A stretch of 44,793 nucleotides of DNA from an uncultured Rhodothermaceae bacterium (GTDB lineage: Bacteria > Bacteroidota > Rhodothermia > Rhodothermales > Salinibacteraceae). The notes under the pieces were generated by a model. The model was not told the origin of the DNA. It worked only from the letters and a program-made list of their open reading frames with translations, and searched no databases. The translations under genes and the position numbers were made by a program. Of this stretch, positions 36,586-44,572 are shown in pieces. Position 1 is the stretch's first letter. The number at the start of each line of letters is the position of its first letter. The stretch spans positions 1 through 44,793 of the forward strand of contig CAJXLX010000014.1 of assembly GCA_913056335.1 (NCBI GenBank), in the 5' to 3' direction.

Positions 36586-37656
36586 ATGGATGGCATCGCA
36601 ATCAATACCCTGCTGATCTCGCTCGGGCTGGTGGCCGGGGGCATAACCGGGGCTTTCCTGCTCTACCAGACCTTTCGGTGGCTGGCTACGCGGGCCGACC
36701 GCAGCCGCTACCAGATCGACGGCCTCGTGCTCCGCATCGTGGGGCGTCCGCTCAGCGTGCTCGTTGGGCTGGCCTCCGTCAACTACGCGCTGTATCGCAT
36801 TCCCGAGGTGCAGGCCCTGTTTGATAGAGGACCGGGCATTCAGAATGCCATCCTAATCATCACAGGCACCTGGATCGTGGCCAGCCTGGTCAAGGCGATC
36901 GTGCGCGAGTATGGCCTGCCACTGGCCGAGCGGACCGATACCGACGTGGACGAACGGGTCGTGGCGCTGCTCGACCTCACCGCGGTCTACCTCATCTGGA
37001 CCGGCGGCCTCCTCATCGCGCTCCGCGAAGTCGGCATTGAAGTGACTGCGTTTATCGCTTCGCTTGGGATTGTGGGGCTGGCCGTTGCGCTGGCCGCACG
37101 TACGGTGCTCTCGAACGTTTTGGCGGGCGTGACGCTCACCGCCGACCGCTATTTCCGTGTGGGTGATCGCATTGAGGTGGGCGACCACATCGGCGATGTG
37201 CTGGAGATCAACTTGCACAAGACGGTCATTCGCACGCGCAACAACGAGATCGTGCTGATTCCGAACGATGTCCTCGGCAAGGAAGTCATCATCAACCACA
37301 TGCTGCCCGAGCAGGTAACCCGCATCGAAATGACCATTGGGGTGGCCTACGACAGCGACGTGGATGAGGCCACGACTATCCTCCATGAAATCCTGCGCAG
37401 TTCCGACCGCATCCATACCGATCCCAAGCCTGAAGTCAACGTATCAGCGCTTGGAGACAGCGCGGTCGTGCTGCAGGTTTTGGCCTGGATCGATCGTCCG
37501 CGCGGGAAACGCACCGTGCGCGACGCCGTCTACCGTAAAGCACTCGCCCGCTTTTCCGAGGCCGGGATCGACATCCCGTTTCCGCAGCGCACGCTGCATG
37601 TGGCACTGTCATCTCAGCATGCGCTTCTTGAGCCCACGCGCGCATCGACTTCGTAA
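36586..37656 (+). CDS. MscS family mechanosensitive channel
   Basis: MscS channels open under membrane tension to release solutes on osmotic downshift, which suits a halophile. The 356-residue protein has four membrane helices (about 6-25, 45-65, 80-100, 120-145), a pore-lining TM3 region with Gly/Ala packing (ASLGIVGLAVALAARTVLSN), the beta domain (YFRVGDRIEVGDHIGDVLEI; IVLIPNDVLGKEVI) and a C-terminal alpha/beta domain (MTIGVAYDSDVDEATTIL) ending near FPQRTLHV. This is longer than E. coli MscS (286) but ordinary for the family. The 317 bases downstream hold no gene. Confidence 0.93.
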   Translation: MDGIAINTLLISLGLVAGGITGAFLLYQTFRWLATRADRSRYQIDGLVLRIVGRPLSVLVGLASVNYALYRIPEVQALFDRGPGIQNAILIITGTWIVASLVKAIVREYGLPLAERTDTDVDERVVALLDLTAVYLIWTGGLLIALREVGIEVTAFIASLGIVGLAVALAARTVLSNVLAGVTLTADRYFRVGDRIEVGDHIGDVLEINLHKTVIRTRNNEIVLIPNDVLGKEVIINHMLPEQVTRIEMTIGVAYDSDVDEATTILHEILRSSDRIHTDPKPEVNVSALGDSAVVLQVLAWIDRPRGKRTVRDAVYRKALARFSEAGIDIPFPQRTLHVALSSQHALLEPTRASTS

Positions 37657-37973
37657 GCAGAGCCCTGCGACGTACCCCGCCTGGTCATCCGTGAGCCTTC
37701 ACGCCCCATGCATGTTTGGTAGCGGTTCATGGTTAAATGGTGAGCGTGAAAGCGTGTCTCGGGAGTGCAGGCGATTCCTCCCCCGACTGCCGTCGGGATC
37801 GGAAGGATACTGCAGAAAAGGAGAGCACGTGCATGCTAAACTTTTAGTACATCACCTATTATTTGCCCCGCGTAGCATTTTCATAAAAAGAGCGCGTGCG
37901 GTGCTTGCGTAGCACCATTCGTATCAGGCATACTACAGCTTCCATCTTTTCTTACGATTAATCCGATTACCAT
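37657..37973. other. Intergenic gap between mscS-like and cupin genes
   Basis: No gene is supported in these 317 bases. Two small hairpins are visible: CCCGAC/GTCGGG around 37783-37797, which may end the MscS transcript, and GGTGCT/AGCACC near 37899-37915. TTTGGTAGCGGTTCA at about 37718 resembles the first 12 bases of the intergenic repeat family but the rest does not match. The last 120 bases are AT-rich and should hold the cupin promoter. Confidence 0.45.
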
Positions 37974-38318
37974 ATGTTACTGGATGCCGACGACCGTCCG
38001 TGGGGACGCTGGGAAGAGTACTTGAACGAGCCGGGCTACCGCGTAAAGCGCATTGTAGTGCATCCGGGCGAGCGCCTGTCGCTGCAAAAGCATGAGCATC
38101 GCCAGGAGCACTGGGTCGCCGTACAGGGCAGCGCCGACGTGACGCTCAACGACGACGTGATCACGATGGAGGTAGGCGACTCGGTCTTCATCGACATTGG
38201 CGACGTGCACCGCGTCACCAACCCAAACGACGCCCCCTTTGTCTTTATTGAGACGCAGCTCGGGCTTTGCATCGAAGACGACATCATCCGCCTCGAAGAC
38301 GACTACGGCCGCTCGTGA
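37974..38318 (+). CDS. Cupin domain protein, mannose-6-phosphate isomerase type II-like
   Basis: The 114-residue product is a single cupin barrel similar to the C-terminal isomerase domain of bifunctional mannose-1-phosphate guanylyltransferase/mannose-6-phosphate isomerases. It has RPWGRWEEYLNEPGYRVKRI, then GERLSLQKHEHRQEHWVAVQ (His40, His42, Glu45: metal ligands of cupin motif 1), and GDVHRVTNP with His79 for motif 2, followed by FIETQLG. A free-standing isomerase domain could interconvert mannose-6-phosphate and fructose-6-phosphate for nucleotide-sugar synthesis. No guanylyltransferase is adjacent. Def follows 97 bases later on the same strand. Confidence 0.85.
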   Translation: MLLDADDRPWGRWEEYLNEPGYRVKRIVVHPGERLSLQKHEHRQEHWVAVQGSADVTLNDDVITMEVGDSVFIDIGDVHRVTNPNDAPFVFIETQLGLCIEDDIIRLEDDYGRS

Positions 38319-38415
38319 GGTGACCTGCAGCAGGTCGCATGCAGTCGAATCTCTGCGCCGCACCACGGGTATATAGAGACTGCGTTTTGTTTGTCCACCA
38401 GCCCCCGTTTGCTTC

Positions 38416-39006
38416 ATGATTCTGCCCATCTACGTGTTTGGCCACGACGCGCTGCGGCGCGAGACGGAGCCCGTCACCGAAAACACCGAGGCGGTGCAAA
38501 CGCTCATCAGCAACATGATCGAAACCATGCGGGCCGCCAACGGGCTGGGGCTGGCCGCGCCGCAGGTGGGCCGCACCGAGCGCATCTTTGTGGTAGACCT
38601 GCTCCCGCTCGCCGACGAGCTGCGCGCCGACGGCGTCGAGTTTCCGGAGCAGCCGATGGTGTTTATCAACCCCAAAATTACGTGGGAGAGCGAGACCACC
38701 GGCCAGTTTGAGGAGGGCTGCCTTTCGATTCCCGACGTGCGCGAACCGGTGCGGCGGCCCGAGCGCGTGCAGGTCGAGTATCTCGACCGCAACTTCGACG
38801 AGCAGTCGTACGAAATGGGCGATATGCTGGCGCGCGTGGTGCAGCACGAATACGACCACCTCGAAGGCGTCCTCTTCACCGATCACCTGAGCGCCTTTCG
38901 CCGCCGCCTTTTGCGCCGCACGCTGCGCCAGATGGCCAACGGCGACGTTTCCGCCGAGTATCCCCTACGCACCGCCGATGGCGATACTATTCCGGCTGCC
39001 GCATAG
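38416..39006 (+). CDS. def: Peptide deformylase
   Basis: Peptide deformylase removes the N-formyl group from nascent proteins. The 196-residue product has all three motifs: GLGLAAPQVG (43-52), EEGCLSIPDV (Cys102, metal) and QHEYDHLEG (His144, Glu145, His148). The start MILPIYVFGHDALRRE is family-like. An insertion around residues 62-80 (ADELRADGVEFPEQP) is slightly longer than in E. coli Def, and the C-terminus has an additional basic helix (RRRLLRRTLRQM) and a tail. It is 60 bases before the metal ABC transporter genes. Confidence 0.97.
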   Translation: MILPIYVFGHDALRRETEPVTENTEAVQTLISNMIETMRAANGLGLAAPQVGRTERIFVVDLLPLADELRADGVEFPEQPMVFINPKITWESETTGQFEEGCLSIPDVREPVRRPERVQVEYLDRNFDEQSYEMGDMLARVVQHEYDHLEGVLFTDHLSAFRRRLLRRTLRQMANGDVSAEYPLRTADGDTIPAAA

Positions 39007-39066
39007 CTCGCACCTATTTGGGCTCCTGGACACAGGGGCATGTCTCGTTGTGCTCATCGCTCTGCT

Positions 39067-39822
39067 ATGGCCCGCGCTCCCGTCATTCAGGTCAATCGCC
39101 TTTCGGTGAATCGTGGGCAGCGCCGCGTGATCGAAGACGTATCGTTTGACGTTGCAGCCGCTGCCTTCGTCGCTATTGTCGGTCCCAACGGCGCAGGCAA
39201 AACTACGCTCCTGCATACGCTGCTGGGACTCGTAGAGCCTTCCGATGGCACAGTGCGCGTGCTCGACCACCCGCCAGGACGCGATGCCAAGCGCATTGGC
39301 TACGTACCGCAGGTCAAGACGCTCGACCGCACGTTTCCCGCGGAAGTCCTCGACCTGGTGTGCTCTGGACTGACCCACGCCTGGCCGTTCTGGCGCACTC
39401 CGTCGGCTACCGAACGCGCTGAAGCGGCACTGGAGACGGTAGGCGCCGCGGACCTGGCTACCGCTATGCTGAGCGACCTCTCGGGCGGTGAGCTGCAGCG
39501 CGTCTATCTGGCCCGTTGCCTGGTGCACGAGCCCGAGTTGCTGCTGCTCGACGAGCCCGCCACCGGCGTGGATGCCACCGGGGCCGCCGACCTCTACGAG
39601 CTCCTCGACCGTTACCAGGCCGATCACGGCGCCACCATTGTAATGGTAACGCACGACTGGAACGCCGCCTACCATCACGCCACCGACGTGCTGCTGCTCG
39701 ACGGACGCTGCATCAGCTACGGGCCGCCGCAGAAGGCGCTCGGCGCTGATCCGCTCCGTGAGGCGTTTGGCCATGTCGGACACGCCCACGCTATGCTGCA
39801 AGGAGGCCCGCCCCATGATTGA
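39067..39822 (+). CDS. Metal ABC transporter ATP-binding protein (zinc/manganese type)
   Basis: This is the ATPase of a TroA/ZnuABC-type importer. The 251-residue product shows Walker A GPNGAGKTT (39-47), the Q-loop in YVPQVKT, the signature LSGGE (138-142), Walker B LLLLDEP (158-164) and the H-switch VTHDWN. VPQ and the overall size fit the metal-importer class (ZnuC/MntB). An in-frame ATG at 39040 adds nine residues; I prefer 39067 because the family starts close to the first strand. The stop overlaps the permease start by eight bases, so the two are cotranslated. No substrate-binding protein gene is beside them; it must be elsewhere or be shared. Confidence 0.92.
   Translation: MARAPVIQVNRLSVNRGQRRVIEDVSFDVAAAAFVAIVGPNGAGKTTLLHTLLGLVEPSDGTVRVLDHPPGRDAKRIGYVPQVKTLDRTFPAEVLDLVCSGLTHAWPFWRTPSATERAEAALETVGAADLATAMLSDLSGGELQRVYLARCLVHEPELLLLDEPATGVDATGAADLYELLDRYQADHGATIVMVTHDWNAAYHHATDVLLLDGRCISYGPPQKALGADPLREAFGHVGHAHAMLQGGPPHD
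39800..39806 (+). promoter_or_regulatory. Shine-Dalgarno of the permease gene
   Basis: AAGGAGG lies 8 bases before ATG 39815. It is one of only two clear Shine-Dalgarno sequences I found in the window and decides the permease start over the ATG at 39758. Confidence 0.8.
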
Positions 39823-40609
39823 TGCGCTTCAGTATCCCTTTATGCAGCGTGCGCTCGTGGTAGGCGTATGCCTGGGCGTACTGGCCAGCTACTACGGCGC
39901 GTTTGTAGTCCAACGCCGCATGAGCTTTCTGGGGGTAGGTCTCTCGCACGCCGCCTTTGGCGGCATTGCACTGGGCCTGCTTCTGGGCATCGAGCCGTTC
40001 TGGGTGGCCGTGCCATTTACCGTCGGCGTGGGATGGGCCATCGCGTGGATCAGCGATCACGGCCCGCTCACCAGCGACACCGCTATCGGGATTCTGTTTG
40101 CTGTCGCCATTGCACTCGGCGTGGTGCTGCTCTCATACCGGCAGCAGTACACCGCCGACGCGTTCACCTATCTGTTTGGCTCCATCCTGGCCGTGGAGGC
40201 ATTCGACGTAGGTGTGCTACTCGCGCTCGTGGTGGGCACCGCGGCCCTGGCGCCGCTCTGGCCCCGATGGGCCTACGCTACGTTCGACCGCACCCTGGCC
40301 CGCGCCGATGGCGTACCCGTACAGCGCGACGACCTGATGCTCATCACCTGCATCGCCATCACCGTGGTGGCTGCGGTGAAGCTCGTCGGGGCCATTCTGG
40401 TGGCGGCCTTTCTGGTGGTGCCCGCCGCCACCGCCCGCCTGCACGCACGCTCCTTCCGCACCATGACGCTCGCCGCAATGGGCGTGGGCACAACCACCGC
40501 GGTGGCGGGGCTCTTCGCCTCGTTCTACCTGGACTGGCCCAGCGGCGCCGCCATTATCTTGATGCAGGCGCTCGTCTTTGGCTGTGCGCTTGCTGCCTCC
40601 TATCGCTGA
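39815..40609 (+). CDS. Metal ABC transporter permease (ZnuB/MntC type)
   Basis: This is the membrane subunit of the importer encoded with the upstream ATPase. The 264-residue protein has eight or nine hydrophobic helices and the family segments FLGVGLSHAAFGGIALGLLL, DTAIGILFAVAIALGV, YLFGSILAV and VGAILVAAFLVVPAATARL. Family helices are continuous and no break is seen. The start overlaps the ATPase stop (ATGATTGA) and follows a strong AAGGAGG. Zinc or manganese is the likely substrate; iron is possible. There is no Fur/Zur box that I can see upstream of the operon. Confidence 0.92.
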   Translation: MIDALQYPFMQRALVVGVCLGVLASYYGAFVVQRRMSFLGVGLSHAAFGGIALGLLLGIEPFWVAVPFTVGVGWAIAWISDHGPLTSDTAIGILFAVAIALGVVLLSYRQQYTADAFTYLFGSILAVEAFDVGVLLALVVGTAALAPLWPRWAYATFDRTLARADGVPVQRDDLMLITCIAITVVAAVKLVGAILVAAFLVVPAATARLHARSFRTMTLAAMGVGTTTAVAGLFASFYLDWPSGAAIILMQALVFGCALAASYR

Positions 40610-40748
40610 GCATTACCCCGAATAATGTGACGGATGTGTGAGATGCGCATAGCAATCCCATCTGTCTGGCTGTGGATGTACGTACGGGTTGATACAGCAG
40701 CATTGCACCTGCTCGTGTTCTGTTCTCGCTCCCGTACGTCACCTTGCC

Positions 40749-41573
40749 ATGCGCACGCGTTCTCCCTCTTTTCCCGCTTTGCTTTGCACCACCCTGCTGG
40801 CCTTCGGCTTGATCGGATTCGGGGCCTTCACCCTCCCAGATGAAGTAATTCGGGTAGGCCACTTCTCGGCAGGAGCCGACGACAGCGGCTTTCCTGCAGG
40901 ATGGCAGCCCATCACGTTTGGCGATATCGACACGCCTACCACGTACACCGTACGGCGCGTGAACGACACGCTCGTGGTGCGCGCCGAAAGCGACGGCGGC
41001 GCCTCGGGATGGGCCACCGAGCGGCGCATCAACCCGAATACGCACCCCATCGTCGCGTGGCGGTGGAAGGTTAGCAACGTGCTTGAATCGGGCAGTGTCT
41101 ACGAGAAGAGCGGCGACGACTACCCCGCGCGCCTCTACCTCACGTTCGACTACGACCGCAGTAACCTGAGCTTTGGGCAGCGCGCTCGCCTGCGCACCGC
41201 CAGCTTTCTTGGATACGACAACCTGCCCACGCGATCCCTCAACTACATCTGGGCGAGCCAAGCGCCGGTCGGTGAGCCGGTTGAAAATCCGTACACGCGT
41301 CTTGTGATGATGCTACCTACGCAGAGCGGCCCCGCTAAGACCGGACAGTGGGTCGAGGAGGTGCGTCACCTGGGCCACGACTACCGGCGTGCCTTCAGCG
41401 ATGCCGAAGGCCCCTTGCCCCACGTAAACGGCGTGGCCATCATGACCGATACCGACGACACGGGCGAGTCGGCCACGGCGTACTACGGCGACATTCTGTT
41501 CATGACCGAAGCGGCCGCTGCCGAGCGGTATGGCAACGATGCGGTGGCGGCGCTTTCGTCTACCCAACCCTAA
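40749..41573 (+). CDS. DUF3047 family exported protein
   Basis: The 274-residue product has a signal-like N-terminus (hydrophobic core about residues 10-30) followed by a beta-sandwich-like region. Features that match my memory of DUF3047 are PTTYTVRRVNDTLVVRAES, HPIVAWRWKVSNVLESG, KSGDDYPARLYLTFDY (aspartate pair followed by ARLY), LNYIWAS and a late VAIMTDTDDTGESATAYYGD. The function of this family is unknown; a concanavalin-like fold has been suggested for similar sequences. ATG 40749 directly precedes the signal sequence; an earlier ATG at 40689 adds an improbable Cys-rich stretch. An 8-base inverted repeat CGTACGGG/CCCGTACG (40681-40738) spans the leader. Confidence 0.82.
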   Translation: MRTRSPSFPALLCTTLLAFGLIGFGAFTLPDEVIRVGHFSAGADDSGFPAGWQPITFGDIDTPTTYTVRRVNDTLVVRAESDGGASGWATERRINPNTHPIVAWRWKVSNVLESGSVYEKSGDDYPARLYLTFDYDRSNLSFGQRARLRTASFLGYDNLPTRSLNYIWASQAPVGEPVENPYTRLVMMLPTQSGPAKTGQWVEEVRHLGHDYRRAFSDAEGPLPHVNGVAIMTDTDDTGESATAYYGDILFMTEAAAAERYGNDAVAALSSTQP

Positions 41574-41836
41574 CCGGGCTGACTGCCATGACGAAAATCC
41601 GGCTATCTGAGACAAGTCGCTAAAGACACATGCGTGGTCGGGTACGTGTTTAGCGCGATTCAATGGCCGCCCGGGATATCCGTCCTGCTCCTGATCTCGG
41701 GCTATGGAACGGCGCAATGTGAGCAAACCCATAGCCGGGGACCGCTTGCGTCCCCGGCTATCTGAGACAATTCGCTAAGGACATACGGGGCGGCACAGGT
41801 TACCCGGCTATCAAAGCGGTGGAGGCCGTAGAGCTT
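41574..41836. repeat. Convergent gap with direct repeats and two hairpins
   Basis: The 263 bases between the DUF3047 stop and the dCTP deaminase-like stop carry no gene. A 32-base direct repeat, CCGGCTATCTGAGACAA..., occurs at 41599-41630 and 41754-41785 (29 of 32 identical). Between the copies lie an imperfect hairpin (41669-41677/41694-41702) and a perfect 11-base hairpin, ATAGCCGGGGA/TCCCCGGCTAT (41731-41741/41751-41761), whose right arm overlaps the second repeat. The core resembles the hairpin at 27309. A miniature inserted element or a remnant of an insertion sequence is possible; no transposase reading frame is visible. Confidence 0.6.
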
Positions 41837-42289
41837 CTATTCGACAATGCCAAACACCTCCAGCCGCGAGATCTGGGCATTTTCTTTGATATGACATCCG
41901 CCGGTGCCTACGGTGAGCAGCGTTTCGAGCGTGCCCTCGGGCGGATCAAGCACGCGCGACGGGTGCTGTGCCCCCGCCCGTAGAAGCCGGGGCAGCGGGT
42001 CGAGCCGGGCGTGCTGGTCGCGAGCCAGCTGTATGGTCTCGTTGTAGCGGGCGATGTACGTGCCTTCGTCCAGGCGCCACCAGCCGTAGGTGTCGTCGGG
42101 ATCGGCCTTGGAGGGAGCCAGCTGCTCGCGCGGGGCCTCGGCATACTCATCGCCGCCGAAGTCCAGTTGTCCCGGACCGCTCAGGCGAACGATCTCGGCG
42201 ACGGTAAGATCGGCACCATGGGGCGTTTCCTGTGTCTCCCAGTGGACGATGCCATCAAGCAGGGGTCGAATGTTTGCAATGCGTTGCAT
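41837..42289 (-). CDS. dCTP deaminase/dUTPase-like protein
   Basis: The 150-residue product resembles the trimeric dUTPase/dCTP deaminase fold. Family-like pieces are HGADLTVAEIVRLSGPG (in the family: NGVDLTV), YGWWRLDEGTYIARYNETI (family: L.PG.Y.VRYNE), a PRLLRAGAQ segment in the position of the PRSSL(M)R motif, and TVGTGGCHIKENAQISRLEVF at the C-terminus (family: G.R.AQLVF). The PRSSL serine residues are replaced by LLRAG, so catalysis may differ or be lost. I chose ATG 42289 (MQRIANIRP); the open frame upstream runs through the tRNA gene and is not coding. It probably acts in nucleotide metabolism, but the reaction is an inference. Confidence 0.65.
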   Translation of the reverse strand: MQRIANIRPLLDGIVHWETQETPHGADLTVAEIVRLSGPGQLDFGGDEYAEAPREQLAPSKADPDDTYGWWRLDEGTYIARYNETIQLARDQHARLDPLPRLLRAGAQHPSRVLDPPEGTLETLLTVGTGGCHIKENAQISRLEVFGIVE

Positions 42290-42424
42290 AACGAGACCGG
42301 TGTGGTTTGATGAACAGACCCGCGCGCTATCACACAGATATGGTACAGCGCGTATGCCCTCGTGTTGAGACGCGCATCCCAACGTAGCGCTCGGCCTCCG
42401 CATCCCCCTAAAAACACCCTGCAA

Positions 42425-42464
42425 ACGCAAAAAGCGCCTTGCTTTGGGGGAAAGCAAGGCGCTT
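42425..42464 (-). terminator. Terminator of tRNA-Leu
   Basis: Perfect 14-base arms (AAGCGCCTTGCTTT at 42432-42445 and its complement at 42451-42464) with a GGGGG loop. On the minus strand a T-run (complement of A 42429-42433) follows. It starts 18 bases after the tRNA 3' end. Confidence 0.92.
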
Positions 42465-42482
42465 CGGATTGTGTGGAATGGG

Positions 42483-42567
<85 letters not shown>

Positions 42568-42761
42568 AAGTGGGCTGCGTGTTGTGCAGACATGAGCGTA
42601 ATAGTCTGATTTCGGATGCAAGTTCCACCGGGCTGCGCGAAGGTCTCGTAAATCGGAGCGATAGCGTGGCAGGCTGGAACCTCTGCGGCGCGGCGGTCGG
42701 TACGCATGGGTCCGTGTTTGACGCGGATCGTTATGTCTGCTCGTTGCTCTATCCTTTTCGT

Positions 42762-43256
42762 ATGACCGTCGCCAAACGCTTTCGGTGGGAAGCCGCGCAT
42801 CGCCTGGCGGATCATCCCAGTCTGTGCCGCAACCTGCACGGCCACTCGTACACCTGCTGGATCGAACTCGACGGCACGCCGGGGCCCTCGGAGATGCTGA
42901 TCGACTTTCAGGAGGTGAAGCGCGTCGTATCCCCCTTGATTGATGCGTGGGACCACTGCACCTACGTGAATCGGGATGACACCGCGCTGCGCGAGGCCCT
43001 GGCTACGCTGGGCGTGAAGCACTACGTCTTGGACGGGCGCAGCACCACCGAGGCGCTCGCGGAGTATGTGGCGCGCTACCTGTGCACGCACGGCTTTGCC
43101 ATGCTGCGCGAGCACGGCGTAACCGAAGTGCAGATCCGCGTACAGGAGACCGAGACGTGCTACGCTACTACTCGTGCAATCGTGTCGGACTATGCCGATG
43201 CCTCGGCTCCGGACCTGGAAAAGGCCCTGGTGGAGCCCGAAGCGGTGGCGGGGTAA
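42762..43256 (+). CDS. queD: 6-carboxy-tetrahydropterin synthase / PTPS family (QueD-like)
   Basis: QueD turns dihydroneopterin triphosphate into 6-carboxy-tetrahydropterin, a step to queuosine and other 7-deazapurines. The 164-residue product has FRWEAAHRL (zinc His13), CRNLHGHSY (catalytic Cys22, zinc His26 and His28), DFQEVKRVV, a late WDHC and VQETETCYA with the substrate-binding Glu. It is longer than E. coli QueD (121) because of inserts near 75-100 and a C-terminal tail; a eukaryote-like PTPS role is not excluded. ATG 42762 is the first that precedes the family start (MTVAKRFRW); earlier frames cross the tRNA. No queC/queE neighbour is in the window, so the queuosine link is family inference. 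Confidence 0.85.
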   Translation: MTVAKRFRWEAAHRLADHPSLCRNLHGHSYTCWIELDGTPGPSEMLIDFQEVKRVVSPLIDAWDHCTYVNRDDTALREALATLGVKHYVLDGRSTTEALAEYVARYLCTHGFAMLREHGVTEVQIRVQETETCYATTRAIVSDYADASAPDLEKALVEPEAVAG

Positions 43257-43295
43257 ACGGTGTGGCTATGGACCAGACGAAGCCGTGAGGCTGCC

Positions 43296-43359
43296 TTGTG
43301 TATCACGCCTTGAAGACAAGCGCATTTACGTACCGTTTATGCGTGAATGTGATACACAA
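43296..43359. repeat. Inverted repeat in the convergent gap
   Basis: TTGTGTATCAC (43296-43306) and GTGATACACAA (43349-43359) are perfect reverse complements around a 42-base AT-rich centre that contains a smaller CGCAT/ATGCG pair. It lies between the convergent queD-like and HNH genes. It could be a bidirectional terminator without T-run, or the ends of a small inserted element. The remaining gap to 43495 shows nothing else. Confidence 0.6.
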
Positions 43360-43495
43360 ACTGCAAATTAGCTCCACGAATGCAGCGTTGATAGGCCTGA
43401 ACAGGTTTCGCCAACTGTAGACTTCAACCCTGTACATAACGATTCGGCGCAGATGATATAAGGTATGTCCGAGACGATAGCGTATATCTGTAGCA

Positions 43496-44458
43496 TCACA
43501 CGTCCCAGAAAACGTGCTCACGATGCCACTGGATTGTATCTGGGCGTGGTTTCAGTTCACTTGGGTTCGGTGTATTGATAATTCTTCCCTCAGCGTCTTT
43601 GAGAGCGCCTATTGTGTGAGTGGGGGCATGCAAGTGATCAGAAAAGAGGATTCTGTAGTCGTCGCCCAATGTCAAAAGACCTTCGTCAAAGGTCCAGTGA
43701 CACACCCCACAGAGCGCTAAGCCGTTTCGTAAATCATCATCTTGTTTTTCGCTCCATGGAATGATGTGCGCAGCTTGTACAGCTGTGTGTTCATCAGGCG
43801 TCTGGATACGAAGGTTACAGAAAGCACATTGGTGGTTATACAGATCGACAATAGCGCGACGAAATCCCGCTTCACGGATTTGCACTTGCCGGGTAGCCAT
43901 TTTCTTACCACGTTCCCCTTTCTGCGACTGCTCGATGAGCCATCTGCTGTACTCGTAAATACGAAGGGTCGTGTTTGACACGCCGTGGAGCTCCGCCTGC
44001 ACACTGCTTGTAAAGTGACTTCGGACTAACGCAGTCCGGAGTCGATCGCGTGATTGGTTTTCTTGAAGCAGTTCATACAGCTCCTGATCCAGGCGTGCCC
44101 CATCCGTTTTCTTTCGGATCTGTGCGGTACTTGGATTCTGAATGCCTACCTTTGACTTCTCCTCTTTCGGAATGAGATGCCAAAATCCTTCATTATGCAT
44201 GTGGTAAAACGGCATTCCTATATTGTAGGAGCGGTCCGGTACAACACACTGCCAATATCGCTCAAACGTCTCGGTGAGAGTTGGCGTCAAGCGAATACAA
44301 TTCGTCGTGATCGTACCTTCCTCTATCAAGTCCATCACTGCCAGCAGCAAGATCGGTTTGTATGGGGCCTTTCCAAGCACGGATTCTGGCCAAACCGAGG
44401 ATGGACTCCGCTGTAGCGTTTGAAATGCCTGAATATAGAAGTCCATAGCTTTGAACAT
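43496..44458 (-). CDS. HNH endonuclease, type IV restriction-like
   Basis: The 320-residue product has a C-terminal HNH nuclease: Cys211/Cys214 (NHQCAFCNL) and Cys250/Cys253 (LALCGVC) as structural zinc ligands, AAH231 as the metal-site His, Asn245 and His254 in CHWTFDEG. The N-terminal part (about 28-96) has YKPILLLAVMDLIEEG, RLTPTLTETFERYW and NIGMPFYHMHNEGFWHL, a layout I recall from the sulfur-binding domains of phosphorothioate-dependent restriction enzymes of the ScoMcrA/SprMcrA kind (COG3440). It would cut modified foreign DNA. Base composition is visibly lower in GC than its neighbours, hinting at acquisition. MFKAMDFY could start four codons later at 44446. No dnd or pgl genes are seen; the modification target is an inference. 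Confidence 0.72.
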   Translation of the reverse strand: MFKAMDFYIQAFQTLQRSPSSVWPESVLGKAPYKPILLLAVMDLIEEGTITTNCIRLTPTLTETFERYWQCVVPDRSYNIGMPFYHMHNEGFWHLIPKEEKSKVGIQNPSTAQIRKKTDGARLDQELYELLQENQSRDRLRTALVRSHFTSSVQAELHGVSNTTLRIYEYSRWLIEQSQKGERGKKMATRQVQIREAGFRRAIVDLYNHQCAFCNLRIQTPDEHTAVQAAHIIPWSEKQDDDLRNGLALCGVCHWTFDEGLLTLGDDYRILFSDHLHAPTHTIGALKDAEGRIINTPNPSELKPRPDTIQWHREHVFWDV

Positions 44459-44572
44459 GACCCAAAGGATCGGATGTAGATAGCTGCGTTTGTCGATTCA
44501 ATGTAGTAGAATGTGTAAGGAAGTGCCAACTGCTCGACCACAGCACTCTTTCGATCAAGTCACCATTCTACT

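Noticed and set aside
41574-41836. A transposase remnant in the convergent gap.
   Set aside because: Repeats and hairpins are present, but no reading frame resembles a transposase and no target duplication could be recognised.
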